Shown: positions 52,799 through 61,899, counted from the stretch's first letter. The stretch is 64,000 bases of DNA from Clostridia bacterium (GCA_017452445.1 JAFTMH010000003.1:241603-305602), one strand, 5' to 3'. Program-made: numbers and translations. The notes: a model not told the origin generated them from the sequence alone.

Positions 52799-53107
52799 AT
52801 GCAAATTAAAAGTCGTGTTGACAATCAAATTTTGTATGTTTTGTTGAGTGGCGAACTTGACGAACATACGGCTTCTTACACAAGAATAACCCTTGATGAA
52901 CTGTTTGGAAAAAACACCTTTGACAGAATTGTTGTTGATTTGTCGGAGTTGAGTTTTATGGATTCGACAGGCATTGGTGTTTTGGTGGGACGATACAAAA
53001 AAATGAAAGAAAAAGATGTGCCAATTTTTATTGCAAATCCATCTACACATGCCGAAAAGATTTTTAGAATGACCGGGCTTTATGAGATTATGCCCAAAAT
53101 TGTTTGA
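52799..53107 (+). CDS. spoIIAA: Anti-sigma F factor antagonist SpoIIAA
   Basis: 102 residues from the ATG at 52799 (AAAAGGAGAG upstream). STAS fold; the phosphorylated Ser is Ser56 in MDSTGIGVLVGRYK. Unphosphorylated SpoIIAA releases sigma-F from SpoIIAB in the forespore. First gene of the spoIIA operon. Confidence 0.95.
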   Translation: MQIKSRVDNQILYVLLSGELDEHTASYTRITLDELFGKNTFDRIVVDLSELSFMDSTGIGVLVGRYKKMKEKDVPIFIANPSTHAEKIFRMTGLYEIMPKIV

Positions 53108-53119
53108 TAAGGAGTTGTT

Positions 53120-53566
53120 ATGAAATATTCAAATTTTATGGAAGTTAGTTTTAAGGCGATGAGTGTCAACGAAGGGTTTGCAAGAGTTTGTGTTGCTTCG
53201 TTTTGTGTTCAACTCAACCCTTCTGTTGATGAAATCACCGACATCAAAACGGCTGTTTCGGAAGCTGTGACAAATTGTGTGGTGCATGCTTATCCAACAA
53301 GTGTTAAGGGAGATGTTGTTTTGCGTTGCGAACTTGAAGGCAACAATGTTTCTATTACTGTGACTGACAGAGGCGTTGGGATTAAGGATATAAACAAGGC
53401 GAGAGAACCTTTTTATACTTCAAAACCTTCAAGTGAAAGGTCTGGAATGGGTTTTACAGTGATGGAAAGTTTTATGGACGATGTGCAGGTGACAAGCAAT
53501 TCGTTTGGAACAACTGTCAAAATGACCAAAAAACTTGCCAGTGTTGCTGATGTGGAGGTTGGATAG
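53120..53566 (+). CDS. spoIIAB: Anti-sigma F factor SpoIIAB
   Basis: 148 residues. GHKL/Bergerat kinase: N box EAVTNCVVHAY, G1 box DRGVGIKD, G2 region GMGFTVMESFMDDV. It binds sigma-F and phosphorylates SpoIIAA. AAGGAG precedes the ATG, 12 bases after spoIIAA. Confidence 0.95.
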   Translation: MKYSNFMEVSFKAMSVNEGFARVCVASFCVQLNPSVDEITDIKTAVSEAVTNCVVHAYPTSVKGDVVLRCELEGNNVSITVTDRGVGIKDINKAREPFYTSKPSSERSGMGFTVMESFMDDVQVTSNSFGTTVKMTKKLASVADVEVG

Positions 53567-53568
53567 AG

Positions 53569-54291
53569 ATGTTGGACCAAGAAGAAACTGTACAACTTGT
53601 CAAAAAAGCTCAAAATGGAGATGAATTGGCAAAAGAGGTTTTGGTGCAACAAAATTCGCCACTTATCAAAACGGTCGTGAGGTGGTTTAAGGGCAAAGGC
53701 ATTGAAAATGATGATTTGTTTCAACTTGGGTGTTTGGGTTTTTTGAAGGCAATAAACAGATTTGACTGCTCGTATAATGTCAAATTTTCGACTTATGTTG
53801 TGCCAATGATTGTTGGCGAAATCAAGCGTTTTATGCGTGATGATGGTTCGATCAAGGTTTCAAGGGCTATCAAATCGTTGAGTGTCAAGATAAACAAATT
53901 TCTTGATGCGTTTTTTGTTGAAAACGGCAGAAGTGCAACTTTGAACGAAATTGCAAACCATTTTGAAGTTGATGAACATGATGTTGTTATGGCGATGGAT
54001 TCTGCCAAAATGCCGATTTCTCTTTATACGCCTTTTGACGACGAAGAAGATGCTGGTTTGACTCTTTTGGATAGAGTTGAGGGGCAAGATGATGGCGAGT
54101 TTGTTGACAAGTTTGCCGTGAAAGATATGATTGAAAAATTGAATGAAAGAGACAAAAAAATAATTCTGATGAGATATTTTGATGATAAGACGCAAAGTGA
54201 AATTGCAAAAAGATTGGGAGTTTCGCAGGTGCAAGTTTCAAGGCTTGAAAACAAAATCTTGGAAAATTTGCGAAAAAGATTGCTAGAATAG
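53569..54291 (+). CDS. sigF: RNA polymerase sigma-F factor
   Basis: 240 residues. First forespore sigma factor. Region 2 with NDDLFQLGCLGFLKAINRFD and FSTYVVPMIVGEIKRFMRDDG, region 4 with LNERDKKIILMRYFDDKTQSEIAKRLGVSQVQVSRLE. The ATG is two bases after the spoIIAB stop, with GGAGGT upstream inside spoIIAB. The order AA-AB-F is as in Bacillus. Confidence 0.95.
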   Translation: MLDQEETVQLVKKAQNGDELAKEVLVQQNSPLIKTVVRWFKGKGIENDDLFQLGCLGFLKAINRFDCSYNVKFSTYVVPMIVGEIKRFMRDDGSIKVSRAIKSLSVKINKFLDAFFVENGRSATLNEIANHFEVDEHDVVMAMDSAKMPISLYTPFDDEEDAGLTLLDRVEGQDDGEFVDKFAVKDMIEKLNERDKKIILMRYFDDKTQSEIAKRLGVSQVQVSRLENKILENLRKRLLE

Positions 54292-54349
54292 CAAAAATAT
54301 AAGGTCATTTGTTTTTGTTTTTTGTTTTTGTGTGTTAAAATGCAGTTGT

Positions 54350-55783
54350 ATGAAAACTGAAAACAAAAAAATAAACTTGATTATCGATAGTGATATTTCA
54401 AATGGAATTGACGACCAATTTGCATTGGCCTATGCTTTGTCATCTGCTGAAAAACTTAATGTTGTGGCAATCACTATTGCACCTTATAGGGTGGAGTGGA
54501 AAAACAACTTGTCAATCAGAGATGGAATGATTGATAGTCGTATTTGCGGAAACAGAATCGCAAAAATGTTTGGCATCAAACACACTGCAGACAAACCATT
54601 TATTTATATGGGGTCTTCTGGCTTTTTGAGTGAAGGATATGATGAGGTTAGTCCTGCTGTCGAAAAGATTTTGCAAGTTGCAAGAGAGAGCGAAGGCAAG
54701 GTTTGGATTTGTTGTTTGGGACCTTTGACAAATGTGGCTATGGCACTTAGAGAAGATCCTAAAATCGCTTCAAAAATCAAGGTTGTTTGGATGGGTACTG
54801 ACAATGTTTTGGTCAAGAGATTTGCTGACTTAAACTTTAGGTCTGACAAGGTTGCTTTTTATGAAGTGCTTGCAAGCAAAGTCGATTTGACAGTTTTTCC
54901 AACTTTTTTGGGCAGAAGTTTTGTTACTTCTAAATACGAATTTGAAAGCAACATTGTTGGAAATAATGTTACAAAATATCTCAAAACAATTTTGGATAAC
55001 TATATCTTCAATCAAGATGTGGGCGTCAACACAATTTATGACATTGGTCCGATTGCTTATGTTTTGAATAAATCAAAATTTACTACCGAAAAAATTGATG
55101 CAAACATGCTTGTAAAAGACAAAGAATATATGTTGCACAACGACAGAAAAATCAATTATGTGGTCAGTGTGCCTGCAAATTCGTTTGTATGGAAGGATTT
55201 TTTGAACACTGTAAACGCAAGCAAAACTCATTATCTCAAACCAAAAGTGCTTTTCACTTCTGACACTCATTTTGGCCATGAAAGAAAGGTTAAGGCAAAA
55301 CTTGTGCCTTTCAAGAGTGTTGAAGAAATGAATAGCGAACTTGTTCGCCGTTGGAACAATAAGGTTGGTCCTGAAGATTTGGTTTATCATATTGGCGACT
55401 TTGGCGATTATGAATATATCAAACAACTTAATGGAAGGGTTGTGCTTATTTGCGGAAACAACGAACTTAAAGATGCCGGCAAAAACTTTGAGTCATTTAG
55501 ACAAAAACTTATTGATATGGGCTTTGTTGATGTGATTAAAGATGGGATTTATCTTGATGAAAGTGTGCTTGGCAGAAAGGTTTATCTCACCCACAAGCCG
55601 ACAGATCACGCCAAAGATTGTTTGACTTTGTTTGGCCATGTGCATTCAATCAACTTGCTTAAAACTTTTGGTTTTAATGTCTGTGTGACATATCATTACT
55701 ATGCACCGATTGATGTTTCAACTGCAAAGAGATATCTTGCTTTTGTTGCAAATGGGCTTGATGAAGATGCAATCATTGAATAG
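54350..55783 (+). CDS. Nucleoside hydrolase fused to a metallophosphoesterase
   Basis: 477 residues from the ATG at 54350. Residues 1-290 are a nucleoside hydrolase: IIDSDISNGIDDQFAL replaces DTDPGVDD, so one or more calcium ligands shift. From about residue 297 a calcineurin-like phosphoesterase begins: FTSDTHFGHERK, VYHIGDFGD, CGNNE and a late THKP...FGHVHS. All five metal motifs of that family are visible. TAAAAT at 54336-54341 ends eight bases before the ATG, so the mRNA may be leaderless. Together the domains suggest a nucleoside or nucleotide breakdown role. Confidence 0.85.
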   Translation: MKTENKKINLIIDSDISNGIDDQFALAYALSSAEKLNVVAITIAPYRVEWKNNLSIRDGMIDSRICGNRIAKMFGIKHTADKPFIYMGSSGFLSEGYDEVSPAVEKILQVARESEGKVWICCLGPLTNVAMALREDPKIASKIKVVWMGTDNVLVKRFADLNFRSDKVAFYEVLASKVDLTVFPTFLGRSFVTSKYEFESNIVGNNVTKYLKTILDNYIFNQDVGVNTIYDIGPIAYVLNKSKFTTEKIDANMLVKDKEYMLHNDRKINYVVSVPANSFVWKDFLNTVNASKTHYLKPKVLFTSDTHFGHERKVKAKLVPFKSVEEMNSELVRRWNNKVGPEDLVYHIGDFGDYEYIKQLNGRVVLICGNNELKDAGKNFESFRQKLIDMGFVDVIKDGIYLDESVLGRKVYLTHKPTDHAKDCLTLFGHVHSINLLKTFGFNVCVTYHYYAPIDVSTAKRYLAFVANGLDEDAIIE

Positions 55784-55815
55784 AAAAAAGACTAGATATT
55801 TCTAGTCTTTTTTTT
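55784..55815. terminator. Bidirectional terminator
   Basis: AAAGACTAGA/TCTAGTCTTT stem around TATT with A and T runs, between convergent genes. Confidence 0.88.
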
Positions 55816-55822
55816 GTGTTAT

Positions 55823-56473
55823 TTATTTTGCAGAATTTGCATTTTGCACAAATGCAAGCACTTTTTGCCTGTCTCTGCTTCCATCTTTTGCACGGCAACC
55901 AGTGTTGACATCAACGCCATAAGGTTTGCAATGTTTTACTGCCTCTGCAACATTTTCTGGCGTAAGGCCTCCGGCAATAAATATAGGTTTGTCCAATGTT
56001 TCAACAAGTTTTTTGTCGGTGTCGATATTGTGCTTGAGTCCTGTGCCACCAACTTGATTTGTCTTTTTGTTTATGCTGTCTGTGAAATAGAAATCAGCAT
56101 ACTTTATTTTGCTCATATCTGTCAAAATTGTTCCATCTGTGTCAATGTGCACGAGTCGCAAAAGTTTTTTGTCCGGAAGGGCTTTTCTGATGAGTTCGAC
56201 TTCGCTTTCTGGCAAGTGTGAGTGAAGTTGAATGTAGTCAACATCAACAAAACTTGCAATTTCAATCACATCTTTTGCATTTTCTAGATGTGTAATCAAA
56301 GTTGTTTTAATGTTTGCTGGCAACGATTGTTTGATTTCTTTTGCCAACTCTTTTGAAATAAAGTCATCACTTGTGTGTGCTTGTCCAACCAAAAGACCAA
56401 TGATGTTTATGCCACAGTCGACACACATAAGAGCATCTTTTGGATTTCTAATGCCTGCCATTTGAATGTTCAT
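55823..56473 (-). CDS. Phosphoribosylanthranilate isomerase-like protein lacking the catalytic Cys
   Basis: 216 residues from the ATG at 56473 (AAGGAG upstream). The TIM-barrel pattern of TrpF is clear: GIRNPKDAL, IIGLLVG, YIQLHSH, and the phosphate-binding GGTGL and IFIAGGLTPENV. The first strand reads IQMAG where TrpF has KICG, so the general-base Cys is Ala6. No other trp genes are near. It may be an isomerase using another residue or a TrpF relative with a new substrate. Confidence 0.8.
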   Translation of the reverse strand: MNIQMAGIRNPKDALMCVDCGINIIGLLVGQAHTSDDFISKELAKEIKQSLPANIKTTLITHLENAKDVIEIASFVDVDYIQLHSHLPESEVELIRKALPDKKLLRLVHIDTDGTILTDMSKIKYADFYFTDSINKKTNQVGGTGLKHNIDTDKKLVETLDKPIFIAGGLTPENVAEAVKHCKPYGVDVNTGCRAKDGSRDRQKVLAFVQNANSAK

Positions 56474-56617
56474 AACAAACTCCTTATAGATAAGATTATA
56501 GCATATATAATCTTTTTTTTCTAAACTTTTGAAAATATTTTTCAAAAATATACCTTGTAACAAATTGTGCACAGGGTGGATGTTAAAATATTTATGAGAA
56601 CAGTTTTAGGAGGTGTT

Positions 56618-56866
56618 ATGGAAAAAGTAAAAGATTGTGTTTCGAATTATTGTGATATTATTGAGGAGGTGAAATCTCCAAACTGTATGTTTTATTTTGA
56701 ATTTGCTTTGATAGTTCGCTTGGCTAAAAGCAGATTGAAGTTTTTGACAATGGCGAAACCTGTTGAAAGTATTTTTGTAATTCGCGATGGAGGGCCAAGG
56801 ATCACAAATCCCAAACTATTGGCAAAACTTAAAAATCCAAAAAGGATAGTGAGAGAAAATAAATGA
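56618..56866 (+). CDS. Small protein of unknown function
   Basis: 82 residues from the ATG at 56618, set by AGGAGGT seven bases upstream. MEKVKDCVSNYCDIIEEV opens a short helical protein with a basic C-terminal half (RDGGPRITNPKLLAKLKNPKR). No family is recognised. It begins the second accessory block, ahead of the HTH gene. Confidence 0.6.
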   Translation: MEKVKDCVSNYCDIIEEVKSPNCMFYFEFALIVRLAKSRLKFLTMAKPVESIFVIRDGGPRITNPKLLAKLKNPKRIVRENK

Positions 56867-56998
56867 AGGGTTGAGTTTTGGAGATTGCTAAATATAAATT
56901 GATATAATGGTCAAAAAAAGGGAATTGTAGTTTTGTTGTAGTATAAGAAATAAGTAAAAAAACTTGAACAGAATTAAAAAATTAATGGAGTGTAAATG

Positions 56999-57352
56999 AT
57001 GGAACACAAAAGAAAAAAGATGACAATATTGTATGTGCTCAAAATGTTGCAAGAGGGCACAAGCAAATTTCATCCGATTACACAATCTTTGATTACAAAA
57101 GTGATCAACAATCTTGGCATAAAGTGTGATAGGCGAACGGTTGCAAAAGATGTTGATTTGTTGATCGAACATGGTTACAAGATTGTCAAAATCAAAGGCG
57201 GTGGCTGTTATATGAATGATGAATCTATTCAATTTGATAGAGAGGATTTTGTGATGCTTACAGATGTTGTTTCAAAATCGGATTTAAGTGAGGCTGCCAA
57301 AGATAATTTGAAAAACAAACTAGCAAGTTTGATAAATGTTGTTAATATGTAA
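56999..57352 (+). CDS. HTH regulator of the WYL type, without WYL domain
   Basis: 117 residues from the ATG at 56999. Residues 1-70 form a winged helix with KCDRRTVAKDVDLLIEHGYKI, as in the DNA-binding part of WYL-domain regulators (DeoR-like). The C-terminal 45 residues are helical with no WYL segment, so only about a third of the usual protein is present. Such regulators often control defence genes; here it precedes a large helicase by 135 bases. Confidence 0.72.
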   Translation: MEHKRKKMTILYVLKMLQEGTSKFHPITQSLITKVINNLGIKCDRRTVAKDVDLLIEHGYKIVKIKGGGCYMNDESIQFDREDFVMLTDVVSKSDLSEAAKDNLKNKLASLINVVNM

Positions 57353-57487
57353 AATATTTTTGTGAAGTATTAAAAATGTCGAATAAAAATAAATAGTTAA
57401 TTTTATTGAAAATATGTTAGAAAACATAAAGGTTTATGCTATACTAGACATAGTTAATATTGATATGATGATAGAAAGAGGTGGGCG

Positions 57488-60400
57488 ATGTTAGAAAAAA
57501 TAAACAATGCTTTAAACGAGAAATGTAAGGGAGATAGAGTCATATTTGCATTGAAAGGTTTTAATTATTGTTTAAAACATATTAAGTTAAATGTAGATAG
57601 AATTTTTAATTTAAAGTTAGATTCAAATGTGTTAAATTTGGGCATTAGTGATTGTCAAAAAATAATAATTGATTCTCAAAAATTGACTTCAGGAAATAAT
57701 TTTTATTGCTTATATGAAGAAATAATGTTCATAGATAAAAATAATTTAATGGGCATTATAGAGGCAAATAATTATAGAATTGTAATTATAGATTTAGGAT
57801 GTTTTGAGTTTTTGTATCCAGGTTTTAGTTGTTGTAATGTTTGTGATTATGTAAATGAGTACAATAAGGATCTGCCTGACAATAATTATTTGCAAAAATT
57901 TTACATTCGTTTTTTTAATCTAGGTGAGAATTCTGTGGTAGCATATAATATAATTGAGAATGACCAATTATGTTCTTATGTAAATTTATTGGATAAATAT
58001 ACCGAGTCATATCTTAATTACACATATGAAAATGATAAAACTGTTGAGATACAAGATAATTCTTCAGAAGAGCTGTTTGTTAAATTATTTATAGATGTTG
58101 TTTCTGGGAAATATAATCATGTATGCTATAAAGAGATTGAAGGAAAAATTTCTCCTAAAACAAAAAAAATGCTATCATTATATAATTCATTGGGGGTAAA
58201 TATTTCTATTGTTAGAGAAAGTAAATCAACAAAAGAATTACCAATTTGGAATGACAAATATTTAGAAGTTTTACATAGAATTGATGATACATACAATTTT
58301 AAAAATATTTCAATTTATGAAAACCCGTTTGAATCAAATAAAAAGATAGAAATATCGCAGAGTGTAATAATTGATAGGATCTATCAAAATATAAAAAAGG
58401 CACAAAATGGTGATAGTTTTAAAGATATTTTTGTAACAGCTCCTACAGGGGCAGGAAAGTCTATTTTGTTTCAAATTCCGGCTGTAATGGCTGCAGAAAA
58501 TGATGGGTTAATTACTTTAGTCATATCTCCTTTAATTGGACTTATGAAAGATCAGGTGAATAATATTAAGAAATTGACATCTGTGGCAGAAACTATAAAT
58601 TCAGAATATACACCATTTCAAAAAGAAGTAATAAAAGAAAAAATCAAAAGTGGTCAAATATCAATCATATATATTTCGCCTGAAACCTTATTATCTAACA
58701 ATGATATTAAAACATTTATAGGAGACAGAAAAATAGGTTTGTTGGTTGTGGATGAAGCACATACGGTTGCAACATGGGGAAAGAATTTTCGCCCAGATTA
58801 TTGGTATCTAGGAGACTATTTGGATTCCTTGAGACATCATTCCGGACAATCTTTTCCGATTGCAACATTTACTGCAACGGCTACAATAGGCAAAGGTGAT
58901 GATGATATGTATCATGATATAATAGAAAGTTTAAATATGACCTGTGATTCTTTTTTTGGTAATGTTAAGAGGGATGACATACAGTTCAAAATAAACAACT
59001 GTAAAGCCGATCATGCTTATCAAGAGGAGAAGGAAGCACAAGCTCTTGATTCAATTAAGAAATTCATAGAAACGAAAGAAAAGACATTGGTTTATTTTCC
59101 TTATGTTAAAACTTTGAAAGATGTTTATGAAAAACTTAGAAGTGAAAAAGTTGGAAAGTATTATGGTAATTTGGACAAGTTGGAAAAAGATGAAACTTTA
59201 GAAGATATCAGATTTGGAAATAAATCTGTTGTGCTTGCAACAAAGGCATTTGGAATGGGGATAGATGTAAAGGATATTAAAAATGTATATCATTTTGCCC
59301 CAACTGGCAATTTGGCTGATTATGTTCAAGAAATAGGTCGTGCAGCCAGAGCTCCCGGTATGCAGGGATATGCATATACAGATTATTACGAAAATGATTT
59401 TAGGTATATTAATCAGTTATATGGTTTGTCTCAAATATCCAATTTTAATATACGTGGGGTGTTAGAAAAGATTTTATATAAATATAAAAAGTGTAACAAA
59501 AGAAATTTTTTAATTTCAACAGAAGAGTTTTCTCACATTTTTAATGCGGAGAATGACTCCGATATTGAAAGCAAGCTTAAGGCAACTATTATTGCAATAA
59601 AAAAAGATTTTAAATATATGTCAAATTATGTTCCATTAATTTTTAAGCCAAGGACCATGTTTACAAAAGGGTTGTTTTTTATTTCAGATGCGAGATTGCC
59701 AATTGTTAAGTCATATGGCTGGGCAAAATATTTGGAGAAAAAATATTCTGGAGAAGAGTTAGTGAAATTTTCTACGGGTGGAAAATTTACATTTATGGGA
59801 AATGTTTACGAATTCGATTTTAAGAGTTGTTGGGAAGATCATTATAACGGGAAATATGATGGCATATCTTTTGGGCAATTTAAAAGATTGTTTTATAATG
59901 GAGAGTTGAAAGGAATAGATAAAGAAATTTTTTCTGAAAGAATGATTTTGAATCTAGAAGTAAAGTATGGAAATAGTTTTGATTGGGCACTTAATATGTT
60001 TGTAAAAAGAATGGATCTCTTAAAAGCCGCTCTTGATGACATGAAAATGTCAAATAAAAGATATACTGCTCATGAAATAGTTGAAATTATGTGTAAAAAA
60101 GATGAAACTTTGCCAAAAACTAAATATAGAAACATTATGGAAACATTATTGAGTTTGTTAAGTACATATGATTCAAATATAAATTTTGGAAGAAGAGAAT
60201 TTTGTAAATATAACTCACAAACAGAAAGATACCAAATTGACTCTCCTTATTATTATAGAGTAATCACAAAAGTTAAAAGTGAAATTGAGGCATTTTTAAG
60301 AAATTGTGGAAATAATACAAAGAAGCAGACTCTTATAGATATAAGTAAACATAAATCAAATCAAATGAGAAATGATCCTCTTCTTATAGCGGTTCAAATT

Positions 60401-60979
60401 ATGGAGTTGATGGATTTGGCAACTTATACATGCGAGATTGGAAACAGACCAGAGTTTTTCGTTCGTATAAATAGTGAAAAATTAATTAGAAAGATTTTGG
60501 AAGATAAAGGATATCAAAGTAGAACATTAGCTTCGATACATTTATTACACCATAATTCAGTAAGATATATGAGGTATTTTTTTGAGAAATTGCATTCTGA
60601 CAAAGAAAGGTGGCAATTTATAGAAGATTATTTTATGGGCAGAGTTGAAGAACGATATGATATTGGGTTTGAAAATGTTCGCAGTGGTTCTAAAAATTCG
60701 GATGTTTATGTAAAAAACAGTAAAAATGTTTTAGAAGAAACAAAACAAAAACACAAACAAGAATTAAATATGTATATTGTTTATCATGAGGAAGATGAGT
60801 GTGTTACTAAATATTATATCAGTGAAAATAAAGTAGAAGCATTGGAGTTGGCTGGGGTTGTTAAGATTTCTCCTGATTGTGCAGCGGCAAAAAGGTTAAA
60901 AATAAGCAAAGTTGGAGATCAATTTGATATAAATGGATATTCGTTTTTAGTTAAACAGGTGGAGTGTCAGGAATTGTAA
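57488..60979 (+). CDS. Large RecQ-like superfamily 2 helicase with novel N-terminus
   Basis: 1163 residues. N-terminal 290 residues are not recognised. SF2 helicase core: Walker A TAPTGAGKS (near 318), DEAH (near 423), TATAT motif III, GMGIDVK and QEIGRAAR motif VI (near 613), as in RecQ. No RecQ zinc-Cys or HRDC is obvious; the C-terminal 500 residues are helical and basic. Codons TTA, ATA and AGA are far commoner than in neighbours and the gene is more AT-rich, so it was probably acquired. AGAGGTGG precedes the ATG. Similar RecQ-like genes accompany defence systems; a lone-gene defence role is inferred only. Confidence 0.82.
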   Translation: MLEKINNALNEKCKGDRVIFALKGFNYCLKHIKLNVDRIFNLKLDSNVLNLGISDCQKIIIDSQKLTSGNNFYCLYEEIMFIDKNNLMGIIEANNYRIVIIDLGCFEFLYPGFSCCNVCDYVNEYNKDLPDNNYLQKFYIRFFNLGENSVVAYNIIENDQLCSYVNLLDKYTESYLNYTYENDKTVEIQDNSSEELFVKLFIDVVSGKYNHVCYKEIEGKISPKTKKMLSLYNSLGVNISIVRESKSTKELPIWNDKYLEVLHRIDDTYNFKNISIYENPFESNKKIEISQSVIIDRIYQNIKKAQNGDSFKDIFVTAPTGAGKSILFQIPAVMAAENDGLITLVISPLIGLMKDQVNNIKKLTSVAETINSEYTPFQKEVIKEKIKSGQISIIYISPETLLSNNDIKTFIGDRKIGLLVVDEAHTVATWGKNFRPDYWYLGDYLDSLRHHSGQSFPIATFTATATIGKGDDDMYHDIIESLNMTCDSFFGNVKRDDIQFKINNCKADHAYQEEKEAQALDSIKKFIETKEKTLVYFPYVKTLKDVYEKLRSEKVGKYYGNLDKLEKDETLEDIRFGNKSVVLATKAFGMGIDVKDIKNVYHFAPTGNLADYVQEIGRAARAPGMQGYAYTDYYENDFRYINQLYGLSQISNFNIRGVLEKILYKYKKCNKRNFLISTEEFSHIFNAENDSDIESKLKATIIAIKKDFKYMSNYVPLIFKPRTMFTKGLFFISDARLPIVKSYGWAKYLEKKYSGEELVKFSTGGKFTFMGNVYEFDFKSCWEDHYNGKYDGISFGQFKRLFYNGELKGIDKEIFSERMILNLEVKYGNSFDWALNMFVKRMDLLKAALDDMKMSNKRYTAHEIVEIMCKKDETLPKTKYRNIMETLLSLLSTYDSNINFGRREFCKYNSQTERYQIDSPYYYRVITKVKSEIEAFLRNCGNNTKKQTLIDISKHKSNQMRNDPLLIAVQIMELMDLATYTCEIGNRPEFFVRINSEKLIRKILEDKGYQSRTLASIHLLHHNSVRYMRYFFEKLHSDKERWQFIEDYFMGRVEERYDIGFENVRSGSKNSDVYVKNSKNVLEETKQKHKQELNMYIVYHEEDECVTKYYISENKVEALELAGVVKISPDCAAAKRLKISKVGDQFDINGYSFLVKQVECQEL

Positions 60980-61011
60980 AAATTGGTCTTTATATACAAG
61001 ACAATATAAAG

Positions 61012-61043
61012 AAAAAGCACAGTTTGAGGCTGTGCTTTTTTTT
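61012..61043. terminator. Terminator of the helicase gene
   Basis: AAAAGCACAG/CTGTGCTTTT stem around TTTGAGG with A and T runs. Confidence 0.88.
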
Positions 61044-61101
61044 GTTGTTGGTTTGACTAGAAAAAGGAAAGTAAGTATAATAAAATTATAGGAGTTTGTA
61101 T

Positions 61102-61299
61102 ATGAAGAAAATAGAAAATCATTATCAAAAGGGTATATTAGTGATGAACTATCTACGAGATTTGAAAATGAGTTCTGTAAACATCCTAGACTCAATATGC
61201 GACGAGAATTTAGAAAAGAGTTATCAACTGATTAAAGATAATCCAAAAATAACAAAGAAGGAATTTTTGAACAAGATGCAGATAGAAGAAGAGGATTGA
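61102..61299 (+). CDS. Small protein with partial HTH motif
   Basis: 65 residues from the ATG at 61102 (AGGAG eight bases upstream). The C-terminal end, YQLIKDNPKITKKEF-L-MQIEEED, resembles the first half of a winged-helix motif (NPKITK-EL---L-I) but the recognition helix is missing, so it is probably the remains of a regulator or a very small protein. A second ORF with the same end follows after three bases. Confidence 0.5.
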   Translation: MKKIENHYQKGILVMNYLRDLKMSSVNILDSICDENLEKSYQLIKDNPKITKKEFLNKMQIEEED

Positions 61300-61302
61300 A
61301 TT

Positions 61303-61377
61303 ATGGAGCAAAAAACAGAGAACCCGAAGATAACAAAACAAGAGTTTCTTGAAATAATGCAAATAGAAGAAGATTGA
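61303..61377 (+). CDS. 24-residue ORF repeating the end of the previous ORF
   Basis: MEQKTENPKITKQEFLEIMQ then IEED. It repeats the NPKITK-EFL--MQIEE pattern of the ORF at 61102 and has AGAGGA about eight bases upstream, so it may be translated. The pair suggests a tandem duplication that has eroded. Confidence 0.4.
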   Translation: MEQKTENPKITKQEFLEIMQIEED

Positions 61378-61410
61378 TATATTGTTGTGGAGTGGGCGAC
61401 ATTTTTGCAA

Positions 61411-61442
61411 AGAAAAAACACAATCAAGCGATTGTGTTTTTC
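61411..61442. terminator. Terminator of the tRNA cluster, works both ways
   Basis: AAAAACACAATC and GATTGTGTTTTT pair around AAGC; it ends the minus-strand tRNA transcript. Confidence 0.85.
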
Positions 61443-61449
61443 TTATTTT

Positions 61450-61534
61450 TGGTGGGCAGGGATGGATTCGAACCATCGAAGACATAGTCGACGGATTTAC
61501 AGTCCGTTGCATTTGGCCGCTCTGCAACCTACCC
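61450..61534 (-). tRNA. tRNA-Tyr (GTA)
   Basis: Class II, 85 bases: acceptor GGGTAGG/CCTGCCC, anticodon loop CTGTAAA, variable arm, encoded CCA. Last gene in the cluster transcribed Pro-Met-Asp-Phe-Thr-Tyr. Confidence 0.95.
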
Positions 61535-61542
61535 AAAAAAAA

Positions 61543-61617
61543 TGGAGCTGGCGAAAGGAATCGAACCTTCAACCTGCTGATTACAAGTCAGCTGCTCTAC
61601 CATTGAGCCACGCCAGC
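61543..61617 (-). tRNA. tRNA-Thr (TGT)
   Basis: Acceptor GCTGGCG/CGCCAGC, anticodon loop CTTGTAA, encoded CCA; cluster member. Confidence 0.95.
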
Positions 61618-61654
61618 ACAAATGTCCCTGAGGACTATTAAATTCCCTTTCGGG

Positions 61655-61730
61655 TGGTGCCCTAAGGTGGAATCGAACCACCGACACAGGGATTTTCAGT
61701 CCCTTGCTCTACCGACTGAGCTATCAGGGC
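61655..61730 (-). tRNA. tRNA-Phe (GAA)
   Basis: Acceptor GCCCTGA/TTAGGGC, anticodon loop CTGAAAA, encoded CCA. Confidence 0.95.
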
Positions 61731-61734
61731 ATAA

Positions 61735-61811
61735 TGGCGACTCGGATGGGGCTCGAACCCACGACCTCTAGCGTGACAGGCTAGCGTTCTAACCAACTGA
61801 ACTACCGAGCC
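61735..61811 (-). tRNA. tRNA-Asp (GTC)
   Basis: Acceptor GGCTCGG/CCGAGTC, anticodon loop CTGTCAC, T arm GGGTTCGAGCCCC, encoded CCA. Confidence 0.95.
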
Positions 61812-61899
61812 AAGTCGTCATTTGTTTTTGCAAGACTTTTTGAGTTTATCACATTTTGCTTTTCTTTGCAAATGTTTTAGCCAAAAATTTTATTTTTTT

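Noticed and set aside
61382-61641. Plus-strand ORFs over the tRNA cluster
   Set aside because: They read antisense through tRNA-Tyr and tRNA-Thr; no ribosome site.
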